A stretch of 64,000 bases of DNA from Dysidea avara (taxonomy: Eukaryota > Porifera > Demospongiae > Dictyoceratida > Dysideidae). Below are positions 1-11,500 of the stretch, in pieces (the stretch's first letter is position 1; each line of letters begins with the position of its first letter). The notes under the pieces are model-generated. The model had not been told where the DNA came from and ran no database searches. It saw nothing but the letters and a program-made list of their open reading frames with translations. The translations under genes were made by a program, and so were the position numbers. The stretch covers positions 13,591,280-13,655,279 of the forward strand of contig NC_089280.1 of NCBI RefSeq assembly GCF_963678975.1, in the 5' to 3' direction.

Positions 1-212
1 TCCTGACCGCCTGGCAGACTCCTGTAAGTGTTCAAGCATCAATCGGATGGCTGCAGGTTCTAGGCCTCCCAGGTCCAGTCATGAATTTTTTCTCCTTTCT
101 CCACCTTTTCAAACACACTTTATGTAACAACTTTAAACAGGCTGTAGGACCAGGTGTCCTACAGACCTTCAGCACTTGTGCTGTAAAGCCTTAATAAAAG
201 TAAATAAGTAGT
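1..212 (+). repeat. tRNA-derived SINE-like repeat, copy 1 (5' end cut by window edge)
   Basis: A dispersed repeat whose left part carries a pol III B-box-like word, GGTTCTAGGCC, at 56-66. It ends in an A/T-rich tail near 181-210 that follows the hairpin words CAGCACTTGTGCTG. The same sequence recurs in reverse orientation at 4335-4560, and its tail recurs at 4622-4712. A related SINE lies at 32790-33001. The tRNA origin is inferred from the box B match only; box A is not convincing. Confidence 0.6.
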
Positions 213-1396
213 AGACTTTAAAATTGCTCTTGGCAGGGCTTCATTTAAACGAGAGGTAGGAGCTTCCCCTTTTCCCCTTGACAAACTCTGATATTGAATA
301 AAATCTTTGAATGAATGAAACATTTTGGCATATACAGTAGCTGAGAACTCTACCTGAGAATACATCAGAGCCAGTAAAAACCTGAGATTACTTCTGGTCG
401 TTCTCAGGTACCTGAATATGACCAGAAACAATCTGAGAGTCTAAAATACAAGGAATTAAGGCATGCTACTAGACCCCTATGTGCTTATGCACACAGTGAT
501 CACACTGACCTTTAATTGTTGCACCATCATATCTCTCCTTACTCTCATAAAAGTTCATTTCTCTTTCCTTAGATGAAGGCTTGCTTAATAAAAGTCACTA
601 TCTGTGTGAGAGTAAAGTAGGTGAAATTGTGCATGTTGTAAAGAAAAAATACACAATTTTTAAAAAACCTATATACGTTAGGGCTGGAATGAAGGTCAAA
701 TATTAACCTCTGAGCTTCTTGCAAGAAAGCCACTGAAGCTTATTGATTATGTCAAGTTAGTAATTAATGATCAGTATATACCCATATGGTCTCACACTTT
801 GTTGCAGCTGTAGTGCAGGCTCTAGTATACAAAAGTTACTGCTTAGACTGCAAATATACCATGATTTTGTCTATTTGCATACCTCCTTTTGACTGATTAT
901 ACATGGCAGTATCCATGCATGGTCACGAAACCTTTGGAGGGGTATAACCACCTTTGAAGTTTACAAAACCTCCGAAGGTTTCAAAGCTTCCAAACCTTTA
1001 TTCTAGCCCTATTTCATGTTCACTTGCTCATGGAGAGTTCGAATATTTTTGTTTTGTTCCTGTCGCCTAAAGAGTTTGCTTGATTCAAGCATTTGTTTAC
1101 ATGCAGTATGGTAGACGTAAGAAATGTTGTCATTTATTTCTTCACATATGTACAAGTGAATGCAGGGCTAAAACTATGATTTGCCAATTCATGTTAAGCC
1201 TGTAGTTTGTACAAATTCATTACTTACTGTCTATAGGGTATGTTCAAAATTCACCATAACAGTATGCGTCTCCCGCTTTTTAGAAACTAATAACTGATAC
1301 GAGCCACTGTAATACCAAAAAATAGTAACTGTTCAGGAAACATGGTAGTTGTTTGATGTGTAATGTTAGTTGTCATTTTGTTCTCTTTCTCTATAG
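213..1396. other. No gene recognised; intron upstream of the LRR exon
   Basis: AT-rich sequence with no recognisable coding exon. It ends in a pyrimidine-rich tract and an AG acceptor at 1395-1396, so at least its right part is intron of the LRR gene. A small palindromic patch of AACCTTTGGAGG / CCTCCGAAGGTT lies near 927-985. Confidence 0.5.
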
Positions 1397-2584
1397 CAAC
1401 TAACAAAGCTATCACTGTATCAGTCAGGACCTGCTACAATCTCTACCGAACTAGTGTGTCAAGTTATACAGCTAAATCTTGGGCTACAAAAGGTACACAT
1501 GAATCATATCTTTGAGGGGAAAAGATGCATGGACAAAGTCATCTCTACTTTAGCTCATTGCTGTCCTGAATTAGCTGTTCTGGACATTCCCAACAATTCT
1601 ATTAGTAAGCCCATGGTGCTGGAGGAGTTGTGTGGCTCTGTAGAAATCTGTGGATGTCGAGATTTAATAGAACTTAATCTTGAATTTGTAAACCTTGAGT
1701 GTTCAGAGTCTGTCATGATTAGTCTAATGAAAGGGCTAAAGAGTTTACAAATCCTTAACATATGTGGTACTTTTCTAAATATTCATAAAGTTTGGGAAAT
1801 ACTCCTAAAAGAAAGTATAGCACTAGATTTGACAGAACTAGATGTTTCTTGTCTCAATGTCACGGGAGATGTCTTCACACACATCGGCTTGTTACATCCT
1901 AACATACACAAACTCAATTGCCTGGACACATCATTCTTTGAAGGCATGAAACAAGATTTCAATTTTCCAAACATCCATGATCTAGCCATAGCCACTCCAA
2001 ATGATGACCGGTCAATTTTAAGACTTAATGACATCATCACAAAGGTCGGAAACAATCTTACAAGACTTCACATAGGAAACTATTGTGGCTATCCAACTGT
2101 TACTTGGAACATCATTATTAAGAACTGTCCAAATTTAGAACACCTTGATCTGTTCTACTGCAGGATAAATACTCCTCCTGATGATCAAGTAACTCTTGTA
2201 CTGAATGATCACTGTCCCAAGATGTCTGTATTGATACTCAATAGGACGGAGATTAAAATTAATAAAAGAACAGTTGTTGGCCATTATGGGACAATCTTGG
2301 GACCTTGTCAACAATTGAAGAAACTCCAAGCTCATGGTACTTCCATGGTAGAGGTTGACCTTATAACCATATTTAGTAATTTATGTATTAACAGAATTCA
2401 AATACTGGAGTTATCCCATACTGATGTTAGTACAGACTCAGTCATTCAAGTACTAGTGGTAGCACCTTGCTTGAAAAGAATCAACTTGTGTGGCTGTAAG
2501 AGGGTGGATAGTCAAGGTTATGCTGTTTTGAAATCTAGGGCATCTGAACCACGACGTGTACATCCACAAATTCTATGGGAATAA
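1397..2584 (+). CDS. Leucine-rich-repeat protein, terminal exon (5' exons not in view)
   Basis: Open for 395 codons from a splice acceptor (AG at 1395-1396; an in-frame TAG lies directly upstream at 1394-1396) to TAA at 2582-2584. No ATG fits the start, so the exon is entered in phase 0 from an upstream exon. The product is about a dozen leucine-rich repeats of 25-30 residues, with cores such as LTKLSLYQ, LAVLDIP, LIELNLE, LQILNIC, LTELDVS, LEHLDLF, IQILELS and LKRINLCGC. The final repeat (LKRINLCGCKRVDSQG) resembles the cysteine-containing LRRs of F-box/LRR and ZYG-11-like substrate receptors, so a protein-binding role is likely. No F-box, membrane segment or catalytic domain is visible in this exon. 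A canonical AATAAA lies 190 bases after the stop. Family assignment beyond LRR is a guess. Confidence 0.8.
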   Translation, partial: QLTKLSLYQSGPATISTELVCQVIQLNLGLQKVHMNHIFEGKRCMDKVISTLAHCCPELAVLDIPNNSISKPMVLEELCGSVEICGCRDLIELNLEFVNLECSESVMISLMKGLKSLQILNICGTFLNIHKVWEILLKESIALDLTELDVSCLNVTGDVFTHIGLLHPNIHKLNCLDTSFFEGMKQDFNFPNIHDLAIATPNDDRSILRLNDIITKVGNNLTRLHIGNYCGYPTVTWNIIIKNCPNLEHLDLFYCRINTPPDDQVTLVLNDHCPKMSVLILNRTEIKINKRTVVGHYGTILGPCQQLKKLQAHGTSMVEVDLITIFSNLCINRIQILELSHTDVSTDSVIQVLVVAPCLKRINLCGCKRVDSQGYAVLKSRASEPRRVHPQILWE

Positions 2585-2772
2585 TGCAACAAACAGTTTG
2601 CATGTTGGTGTACATTTTCCATACTTAGTGTGTATATATATGTGTATAACCTGTTACTTTTCTATACGTGTGTATGTCATATATAAGTTATATAGAACAT
2701 TGAGTTATTCTGGCTAATATTTAATTTGATGCTGTACAGCTGTAAATATTTGTGTACAATTAATTTAAGCAC

Positions 2773-2778
2773 AATAAA
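2773..2778 (+). terminator. Polyadenylation signal of the LRR gene
   Basis: Canonical AATAAA in an AT-rich 3' UTR, about 190 bases after the LRR stop codon and on the same strand. It is the best candidate 3' end signal for that gene. Confidence 0.5.
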
Positions 2779-4334
2779 TAGCATATGCTTAAGTTGAAGG
2801 TACAGTATTGAAGAATGTACATAATGAATACAGTGGTAACGGCAATCATTTGTGTACAACAGTGATCTGAAAGTGATGTGGCCTGGTGTTCTAACTCCCC
2901 GAATTTATGCTTACAGTTTGCATGGAGACATGCGCTAGATTTTTAGCTACATATTTATGTAGGGTATCAGAGGATAACTGTGTAGTACTTTTTCCTGATC
3001 TGAAAAAATGTACATGTCTACATGAATCAAATACTGTAACTTGAAACATTGAAAATACTAACTTATCCCAGGAGTCATTAAAGGTATCATGCATCTTGAT
3101 CGAGGTGGGGCTAAGTAGTAGCTCTTCCTTGGTGGATGAGGGGGGTGTCTATCTGTATAATGCTTACTGAAGATATTCACTGTTGTAGTCATTCAATTAC
3201 CTTGTCAGTAAATTAATTATTTCCTGTGTTACCATAATATGGAAGGTTTTCTTTATACTTTGACTAAGAGTGTAGTTTCTCTGTTGCATGGATGCTTGTT
3301 ATTGTTTAAACCACTACTGAAAATGTGGCTATATGCATGATGTTTTTTTGCTGTTCTGCAAAATTTTTCAATAGGGCTGCTGTGATCACTAACCTCAAGA
3401 ATTCCACAAGTAAACCATTAGCCATTGCGTGCTAAAGTATGGTTTGCTGGGCTGGGAAGATAAAGGACACTAAGTTTAAACTCATAGAATTGTTTTTTAG
3501 TTGTACTACTTGTATAGCATTACTAAGAACACAATTTCCATTCAGAGATGGATCTCAGTCACCACAAACTGCTATCCATTATTTCCTATACTGAGTTCAA
3601 CCATTGCTACATGCAAGTAGACCACACTCACTATTATATTTGTGAGCACACACCCACCATCTTGGCCTCAACAATCATCTCCCACCTAGAGTTCACTTCA
3701 TTGGACCCACCTAAACACCAAGTTCTTTCAACCTCAAAAGAAGCCTTAAAAGTTGATTTGGGTCCACTAGTAACTATGAAGTCAACTCACGATCAATTCT
3801 CAAGAGGAGTCAGGCATGCCAAATAATTTACTTGCAACTGATGCAGTTATAGAACCAAGGTAGCTACAGGTTAACGAGTTCAATCCCAAACACCATCACA
3901 ATCAATTAATTTGGAGCTCACCCAGTGGATGGAGATCATTTCACTTTACTGGAGATGATCTGTGGTTGGTACTATGTCAAGTTGAAGATGTCAATGTTTA
4001 GACAATCAAGTTCTGTGGTAGTACCAATAGAAGAACCTGCTACTTATGAGATGGAATGAAATCACTGGACCTCACAAGAGCCTGTAAATATTATGGGACT
4101 ATCTCACTGCCTCTTTGCCTATAGTGGGCTATAAGATGTACATATTAATGTAATCAATGAGGCTAATTACCTCATTATTAATTTTAGACCAGTTTTAGTT
4201 ATATGGTTGCCAGTTTTTGAGCAATAAGGTATTCTGTACAAATAAGCAAAAAGAGAAACTCAATATAGGTACTGTAGGTATCAGTAGGATTGACAATAGT
4301 TCTACATACATAGAATGTAAATGTGTTTGCCCTA
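2779..4334. other. Intergenic, no gene recognised
   Basis: No homology-like coding stretch. A 92-codon open stretch at 3548-3826 (+) has no repeat, motif or splice context that I recognise and is probably chance. Confidence 0.4.
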
Positions 4335-4560
4335 GGTTGTTATTATTTGATTATTAAGACTTCACTAAGTGCTGAAGGTCTGTAGGACTCCTGGTCCTAC
4401 AGCCTGTTTAAAGTTGTTACAGAAAGTATGTTTGAAAAGGTGGAGAAAGGAGAAAAAATCCATGACTAGAACTGGGCGGCCTTGAACTTGCAGCCATCTG
4501 ATTAGCGCTTGAATGCTTACATGAATCTGCCAGGTAGTCAGGATGTTTTCTCAAGTATAT
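4335..4560 (-). repeat. tRNA-derived SINE-like repeat, copy 2
   Basis: Reverse complement of the repeat at 1-212. It shares the B-box-like word AGTTCAAGGCC (minus strand, 4488-4478), the pyrimidine-rich CTCCTTTCTCCACCTTTTC segment and the CTACAGACCTTCAGCACTT tail. Confidence 0.65.
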
Positions 4561-4621
4561 GTATCTATAGGAACCTTAAGTACCCCAAGTGGAATCAAAT
4601 GGACATTTATTTATTAACGTT

Positions 4622-4712
4622 TTACAGCACAAGTGCTGAAGGTCTGTACCTACAGCCTGTTACAGTAAGACCTTCAGCACTTGTGCTGTAAATCTTAATA
4701 AATTTTAAAAAT
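4622..4712. repeat. Head-to-head SINE tails forming a hairpin
   Basis: ACAGCACAAGTGCTGAAGG at the left and CCTTCAGCACTTGTGCTGT at the right are inverted copies of the SINE 3' tail seen at 150-200. The fragment can fold into a hairpin. It looks like two truncated SINE tails joined in opposite orientation. Confidence 0.6.
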
Positions 4713-5540
4713 AACAACCTAGGACAAAACACATGTGCATGCTATGTAGAGCTATTTATTGGCAATCCTAAGTTATAATTAAATTATATAATTATGTGAT
4801 CCTGATTTATGCATTATTATATTATTAGTTCTCTTCTGTGACAACATAGTTCCAGTGGTCAAGCAACTCCATCATACTTCAAACCAGAATACACTGCAAA
4901 TGCTTGTTCCTAACAAGATGACACAACAACATCTCTCTCTGGTTCAAGTGACAGATGAAGTAGCTGGTGTTTATCCATATGTTGTACACGGCATACCAAT
5001 TCAAAGAGTGTTTGACAGTTTCACTTTAAAATGGAATTTTGACATCTATAAACCTGTCACTTCACCTTGTAACATTTCATATAAAAACAATTGATATGGC
5101 TCCCGACATGTCTCCATATTGTTTTCACAACATGCCAAGGAGAAAGATCTACTTGAAATGCTAAGTGTCATAAATCAAAGAGTGGCTGAAGCTTAGGGCT
5201 GTAAGTATTCTCCTGTAATTCAGCTGAGTAAACAAGTGTGGTTTGTTGGAAACTCTGATATGTTGTACGCAATGATGTGATTATACCAATGTTAAGAGTA
5301 AGTACTGTGTTTATGTGTGTACCTTGCCTTGTTGTTGTTGTTGTTGTTGTTTTTTTAAAATATATGTATACGTTTTTCACCAAACTGATCCTCACTGTAA
5401 CAATACCATCATAGTTAATGTTGTAACTTCTAAAAGTATGTGTAGATAGTTTCTTAAAAATTCTTAGAGAGTTTGCGCTATTAAGATTAACTACCGAAGC
5501 TGAGCTATTGTATTATTCATTAATATTATTACAAATCAGA
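4713..5540. other. Downstream flank of RABGGTB; (TTG)n microsatellite
   Basis: Contains a (TTG)7 microsatellite at about 5330-5350 followed by a T/A run. An open stretch at 4855-5094 (+) has no recognisable features. Nothing else is supported. Confidence 0.4.
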
Positions 5541-8500
5541 TCAATCAAGAAGTTTAGGTACACAGTTCAACTTCTCAATCAGATACTGTGGCATACAGAA
5601 TACTGGATTAATAGGCTTGATCCTGTCATTACCCAGTAGTGACAGGCCAGCCAAACCAAACAATGTATGATAAGGATCAACCTGTAACACAAAACAATTG
5701 AATAACTGAATCATGTTCTTATACAACACATACTATATCACCAGGTCGATCTGAGAATCCTCCTGTCTCCTCATCTTGACAAGCTAGTATGTACCCCACT
5801 AGTTTCTCCTGTACCAAATAACCAACAAAAAGTCATGTACATTTAACAAAACATGCCAACTTAATATTGGGTGCATATATGTATAATGGGATAAAATATC
5901 TTTCATACATGACAGAAGTGAGGAGAATAAAGGATCACAACATACAGTATGTACAATGGTGAACAATTGCATTAATGTTAAGCATTGATACAAAAAAAAG
6001 TTAAAAGTTGAAATAAGAGAATCTTGTAACCTTCATCCAATTACTCTAATAGGGCTGTACGGGATTATACGAGTCATCAAACCATTCAGTGTTATAATTA
6101 AAGCACAACATTAAATGAACATATGTAGCTTGCTGGCATAGCTACAACATAATAATTGTGGTAGCCATAGACACCAGCTGTGTGAATTAATAGGATTACT
6201 AGCGATGCACATCAGAGGAGGTAGGATATCATTTAACCCTTAAACCCGCATAATCCAGAAAACTGGATTTAACTTAATAAACACGCATGCCTTGCACAAA
6301 GCGCTGTAACTTTCGAAGTGGTTATCCTATGGCTACACAATTTACATCATTCTACTTGTGATGTAACAAGGATTAAAATGGTTTTATCCAAATGGTGAGG
6401 CCAAAACTAGCCGTGAAAATAAATTTCTGGTAAGGAAACACGCAAACCTTTTACATACCTTTATAAAATGGTTGATAACTTGATGGTGGTTGCTCCTATC
6501 TCCTTCCACTTGGTTTGCCATTAAATTTTCTATCAGGCCATATATGACTCACATGAGTAAACCCACAATCGAAACTATACATGTGGCAAGAATTTTGAAA
6601 CACAAAGACATTACTCGTTACTGTTCTTCGCTTCATAACAAGTAAGCCGCTGTAGTTACAATGCTCATTTAACCTTCTTCAAGTAGCCCAGTGAACAGAC
6701 TTTTAATAGATGTATATTTGTAGGCTGTAAGAGGTAAGTTACCCCACTTAGTGTTGCCATGCATGCCCATATATTGTGTAAACATGTATTCCCCAAAAGT
6801 TCTCTGTGGGTTTAAGCATTAAGTAAGTGCTGTCAAAATAGATTGCAGTAAAAGTACCATTTTAGTAAACGTGGAATCAATATGATGTGGCATATCATCC
6901 CACACAAAGCTGCTCAACTGAGTGCACAGAACATTGATTTAATTGCTACAAACAAAAAATGTACTGAAAAAGCCAATCACCGTACTGGCAGACATTTCTA
7001 GTCCTATTACTGATAAAACGGCAGCTAATTGATACTCCATTCATAAAACATTTCACTACATCGTGACATTTACTACCACTACACACCTTTGATATCCAGT
7101 GTATTCTACCAATGATCTTTAGTGAAGAGAGTACCCACCATGAGTAACACACATCAGGTAACTTCTCTGGTCTACCTACAAACAGCCAGCAGTTTGAAAT
7201 TATATCATCACCAATTTTACACTAACAAATTGAACTAAGTGTATCTTATACTGATGTTAGAAATGTGTCTGAAGCATAGTGGAAAGAACTTACATTAACC
7301 TGCTACTTGTAGGGTCCATTTTCAAGGACTCACAACAGAAATCTGCCCAACATCATTGTCAGAAGCTACCATACAGTAAGGTTATGAAACATTAAGTATA
7401 CTTGATGATAGAGTACTGTATTCCAGTTAATAGCTGCGGCTGGTGCAATAGCCACCCCCAGATAGTACTTGCTCTACAGCCTAGAGTTACTGTCGTAAGA
7501 GCTGCAGCTTGTATCTGAATATACCGATGCAATTGTTGATAGGACACATTTGAAGTAGAAACTGGACAAAGGAGTTATTGTATGACACATTACTTATGCG
7601 AATGCCAAATGACTGTTCAATTAGAATATTTGTGTAAAGTAAAGATATGTATGCACACAAAAATGTAATTTTAATAATCAGTATAACTGCTGTTTGCATT
7701 TGTAAAATTGATAGGCATTAACATCATTACTTTAGACAATTTTTTCAAGGTTGCACCCTTTTTACAGCTTTGCTGTTTCTGCATGGATTTAACTTTTTTT
7801 TGTACATTACGTACCCCAAAGGTGATCACAAGCTGGCTTTAGAGCTTGTTCGGTGCTTGAAATTATGTTTTGGAAATGATTTGACAAACCTATTATGTGG
7901 TCGGACATACTCAATTATAGCACTGTACAAAAACTTCCTAGACATTAGCTAAAAATGGTCAGAAAATGGCAGTTCTCAGACTCTGTTGTTTTATACAGAT
8001 ACAGACACAACGATGACCATGGAAGGCAGAACTTACATTTGTACTTGATTGCTACTAGCATTGGTACCTGCCCCATGTGCAGGACACTTTTCACATTAAC
8101 TGCTACCATGCAAGCTTAATGATGTGAAGATGGGGTTAACCAAACAACAGAATTGCATGTAAGCTATGTATACCAAGATATGAGCAAATTATGTGGTGCT
8201 GTCCTATCATGCAGGCACTGTATAACGTGGTCAATAAAGAGTATTTAAAGCAGTTGGGGCTATACTGCAAGCAAAAGTTTGAGCATAATTAATTTAATAC
8301 ATGGGTACACTTCCTGGTTATAATTTAGGCAAGTAGTTAACATCACAAAAGAATCGGAGTTACAAAGAGTAGGCAATTACTCTAATAGAACACATGGGAC
8401 AAACACACAGACAAGTGAACATGTACCCAATTGGCTTGCCTATGTCTGTCCTATACCTATCAAATGTGCTACTGTATACTTTTCCAACAGTCCACATGCT

Positions 8501-11500
8501 GTGAAGCAATACCAGGATGCTATGAACTTACTATGAGAAAAAAAATTTAGTTAGAAAAAGTATGCATCAGAAAGGTATGTAAAACGAAAAAAAGTTTTGT
8601 CACTGGCAGGATTCAAACCCACACCCTACACAGCAGTAGTCACGACAACTTCAGGGCAGTGCTTTACCAGCTGAGCTGCTCATCGTGTGGTTAGCAATAG
8701 AATGCAGCGGAAGTTTTCTCTACATCATGGTCTTCAACGTGCTGGACCAGACAAAGGGACGCACATAAAAACCTGCAACAAACTTTGTGACGTAGCCAGA
8801 TGGTGAGCGTTTTGTACAGTATGTCGATACGTGCAGAGATTGCTGAGTAATCATCGTCAATAGCTGGCATATGAAAAAGTGTGTTACGAAAAGATGTCAC
8901 TGAGAAAAAAGTTGTCATGGGCAGGAATCCAACCCTGGACCTTTGGGTTAACAGTTCTATGCACTAATGCTGACTGTTTGTTCATGGTTTTGACAGGAAT
9001 TTAGCTCAAGTTTTCCTCTACACCAATGCCTTCAACACTTTATACAGAGCAAACAAAAGCACGTAGCGATTTTAAACAACTAACTTGGAGTTGCCAGATG
9101 ATGAGCATTTAATTTTGTTAAAGTCCCATGTCGATACATGCTTTGGTTGTCAAGTTAGCGGCATTACAAGGAAAGAATGCATACAGACAGACAGTTTTTC
9201 AGGTTTATAGATTTTAACTGTCTATTTGTTAATATTTACAGAATGCACATTTTTGTTGACTTGAGAGCAATTTAGATTTTCTATTGGAAGATCTTCTATT
9301 GAAAGATCTTTGAAGCGTAAACTAGAACTTAAATTTATAGGATAGAGATTAAGTGAGCTGACACAGTGGTTCAGTGGTGAAAGGTTTGGGAGTTAGGTGT
9401 GTAGGTGACTGGTTTGAACCCTGGAGTAATTTATTTTCCATATATTTCAAGCATCTATTTTGCAACTCAGTGACTGTTATATTATTTACACTAAGTTGGT
9501 TTCTTCTATAACTCTTTAGCTGTCACTTTGATTTATTTTAAACAACAAATGGTGTAGTTATGATTGCAAGCCTACACACAGATCAACTTTCAAGTTATTC
9601 CCATAAGTGGTTTACCCTGTAGGGAGGGTGTGGTCTTAAATAGTTGTCCATAACTCTGTGAATGCCTATCAGATCACACCAGACTTGCTGTAATGAATTT
9701 GCCTCAATATGTCCATAATGTATGCCAAATTTCAAAGCAACTACAGTAAGTTAAGCATTAGCAATTTATATTTAATTGGTTGAGAAGGCAAATGTAATGA
9801 TTATGACAATCACTTTTATATCCATTTGATGCCTCTCAAGCTATCACTTAATTGAGTTGTACACGTGTATTCGAATTCTTTGGGTTGCTGTTGATTAGAG
9901 CTATTATTACATTGGTGCCGAAACCCAGGACAGGATGGCGACTGGTGTCGGTCTCGCTTTGCCAGAACCACTTCATGACGAAGATGCAAGTCCTGGTTCA
10001 AGCACTATGAAGTCTGTGTGGCGGCCAACGGATGGAATGACAACAAGAAATTGCTCTGTCTGCCCACGTTTCTAAAGGGCCAAGCCTGGGCCATTTATGA
10101 TTCCTTGGGAGACGACCAGATAGACACATACCAACATTTAAAGGAAGCACTCCTAGTACGTTTGTGCCCAGATACAGAAGAAGATAGGATGGTATCAAGT
10201 GAGCAAATGGCAAGAAGGCAACTAAGAGAAAATGAAAGTGTCGATAAATTAGCCCGTGATATACAGAAGCTGTTTGATCAAGTGTACTCTAGACTACCTA
10301 CTGCAGTTAGAGATTCAGAACTCCGATTTTATTTCATGAACTCACTTCCTAATAAGATATCCCTTCAACTCAAGCTACAGCCCAAGGTAAACTTTCTGGA
10401 AACAATGGCCAAGTCAAGAGAACTTCACTTGATTTAAGAGAGGGCAGAGGTATCACAACCAGTGAACCAAGTACAGAGAACAGAGGACAACCGAATTATG
10501 AAAGTGGAAGAGACCTTGCAAGTGATGTCCCAACAATTAGCAGCACCCACTACCCAGCAGCGCAACCCCTCTGTACGTCAATGTTTCCGCTGTGAAAAGC
10601 CTGGTCACTTGGCCAGAAATTGTAGATCTGGCCTATCTCAAGCTGAGTGCTTTAAGTGTGGACGGAGAGGCCACTTAACCAGGGATTGTTGGAGTCAGGG
10701 AAATGCCAACGGGGGTGCTCCAACTCACCGAGCAGGGAGCACCCCCCGTCCATAGTGAGTGCTCACAAAACTGAATGCATACCTACACTCACACAATCTC
10801 CTCACATCAGACAAGCTACATACATCACTGGAAAAGTTGGAACGCATATGACAGCTATATTGTTGGATTCAGGTGCTTCCTGTTCAGTGTTGTCCAGTGT
10901 GCACATTTTCCTACCACATCTTCAGCAAGAACACAAAATAAGACTAATTAATGTAGATGGCCAGGCATTGTCCTCCATGGGCATAACCGAGACTGATGTT
11001 GTACTTGGAGATTTCCAAACCACTCACACATTTGTCACTGTAGACAGTTTATCAACACCTGTCATCCTGGGGTATGACTTTCTTACCAAACATGGCTTGA
11101 TCATTGACTTCGATAATCTCACAGTGAGAACATCTGATCATCAAAGATTCCAACTTAGTTTGCACTGAGCTAAAACCTGTTCAGGGTCCTGTAACATGCT
11201 AACAGTTGATGATGAATTACCACAAGCCATTCCATCCACAACCACACATTCTGACGCTTCAGACATTGACTTCCCCAAAGATGTCCATCCAGATTTGAAG
11301 CAAGTTATTGACCGTCATAAACTACTCTTCACTCAACAACTGGGAAAAACTACCGTCACCGAACACTCTATTGACACTGGTGATGCTGCCCCTGTAAAAG
11401 TACCACCTCACCCTATTCCCTTTCATTACACAGATAGAGTGAGCAAACAACTTGAAGACATGGCTAATGAAGGTATCAAAAGGCCAAGTAACAGTCCATG

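Noticed and set aside
3548..3826. 92-codon open frame as a gene
   Set aside because: No motif, splice signal or repeat of known family; length is within chance in AT-rich DNA.
8600..8690. Functional tRNA gene on the minus strand
   Set aside because: A and B boxes are good, but T-stem and acceptor pairing fail and the same sequence is repeated in diverged form at 8920.
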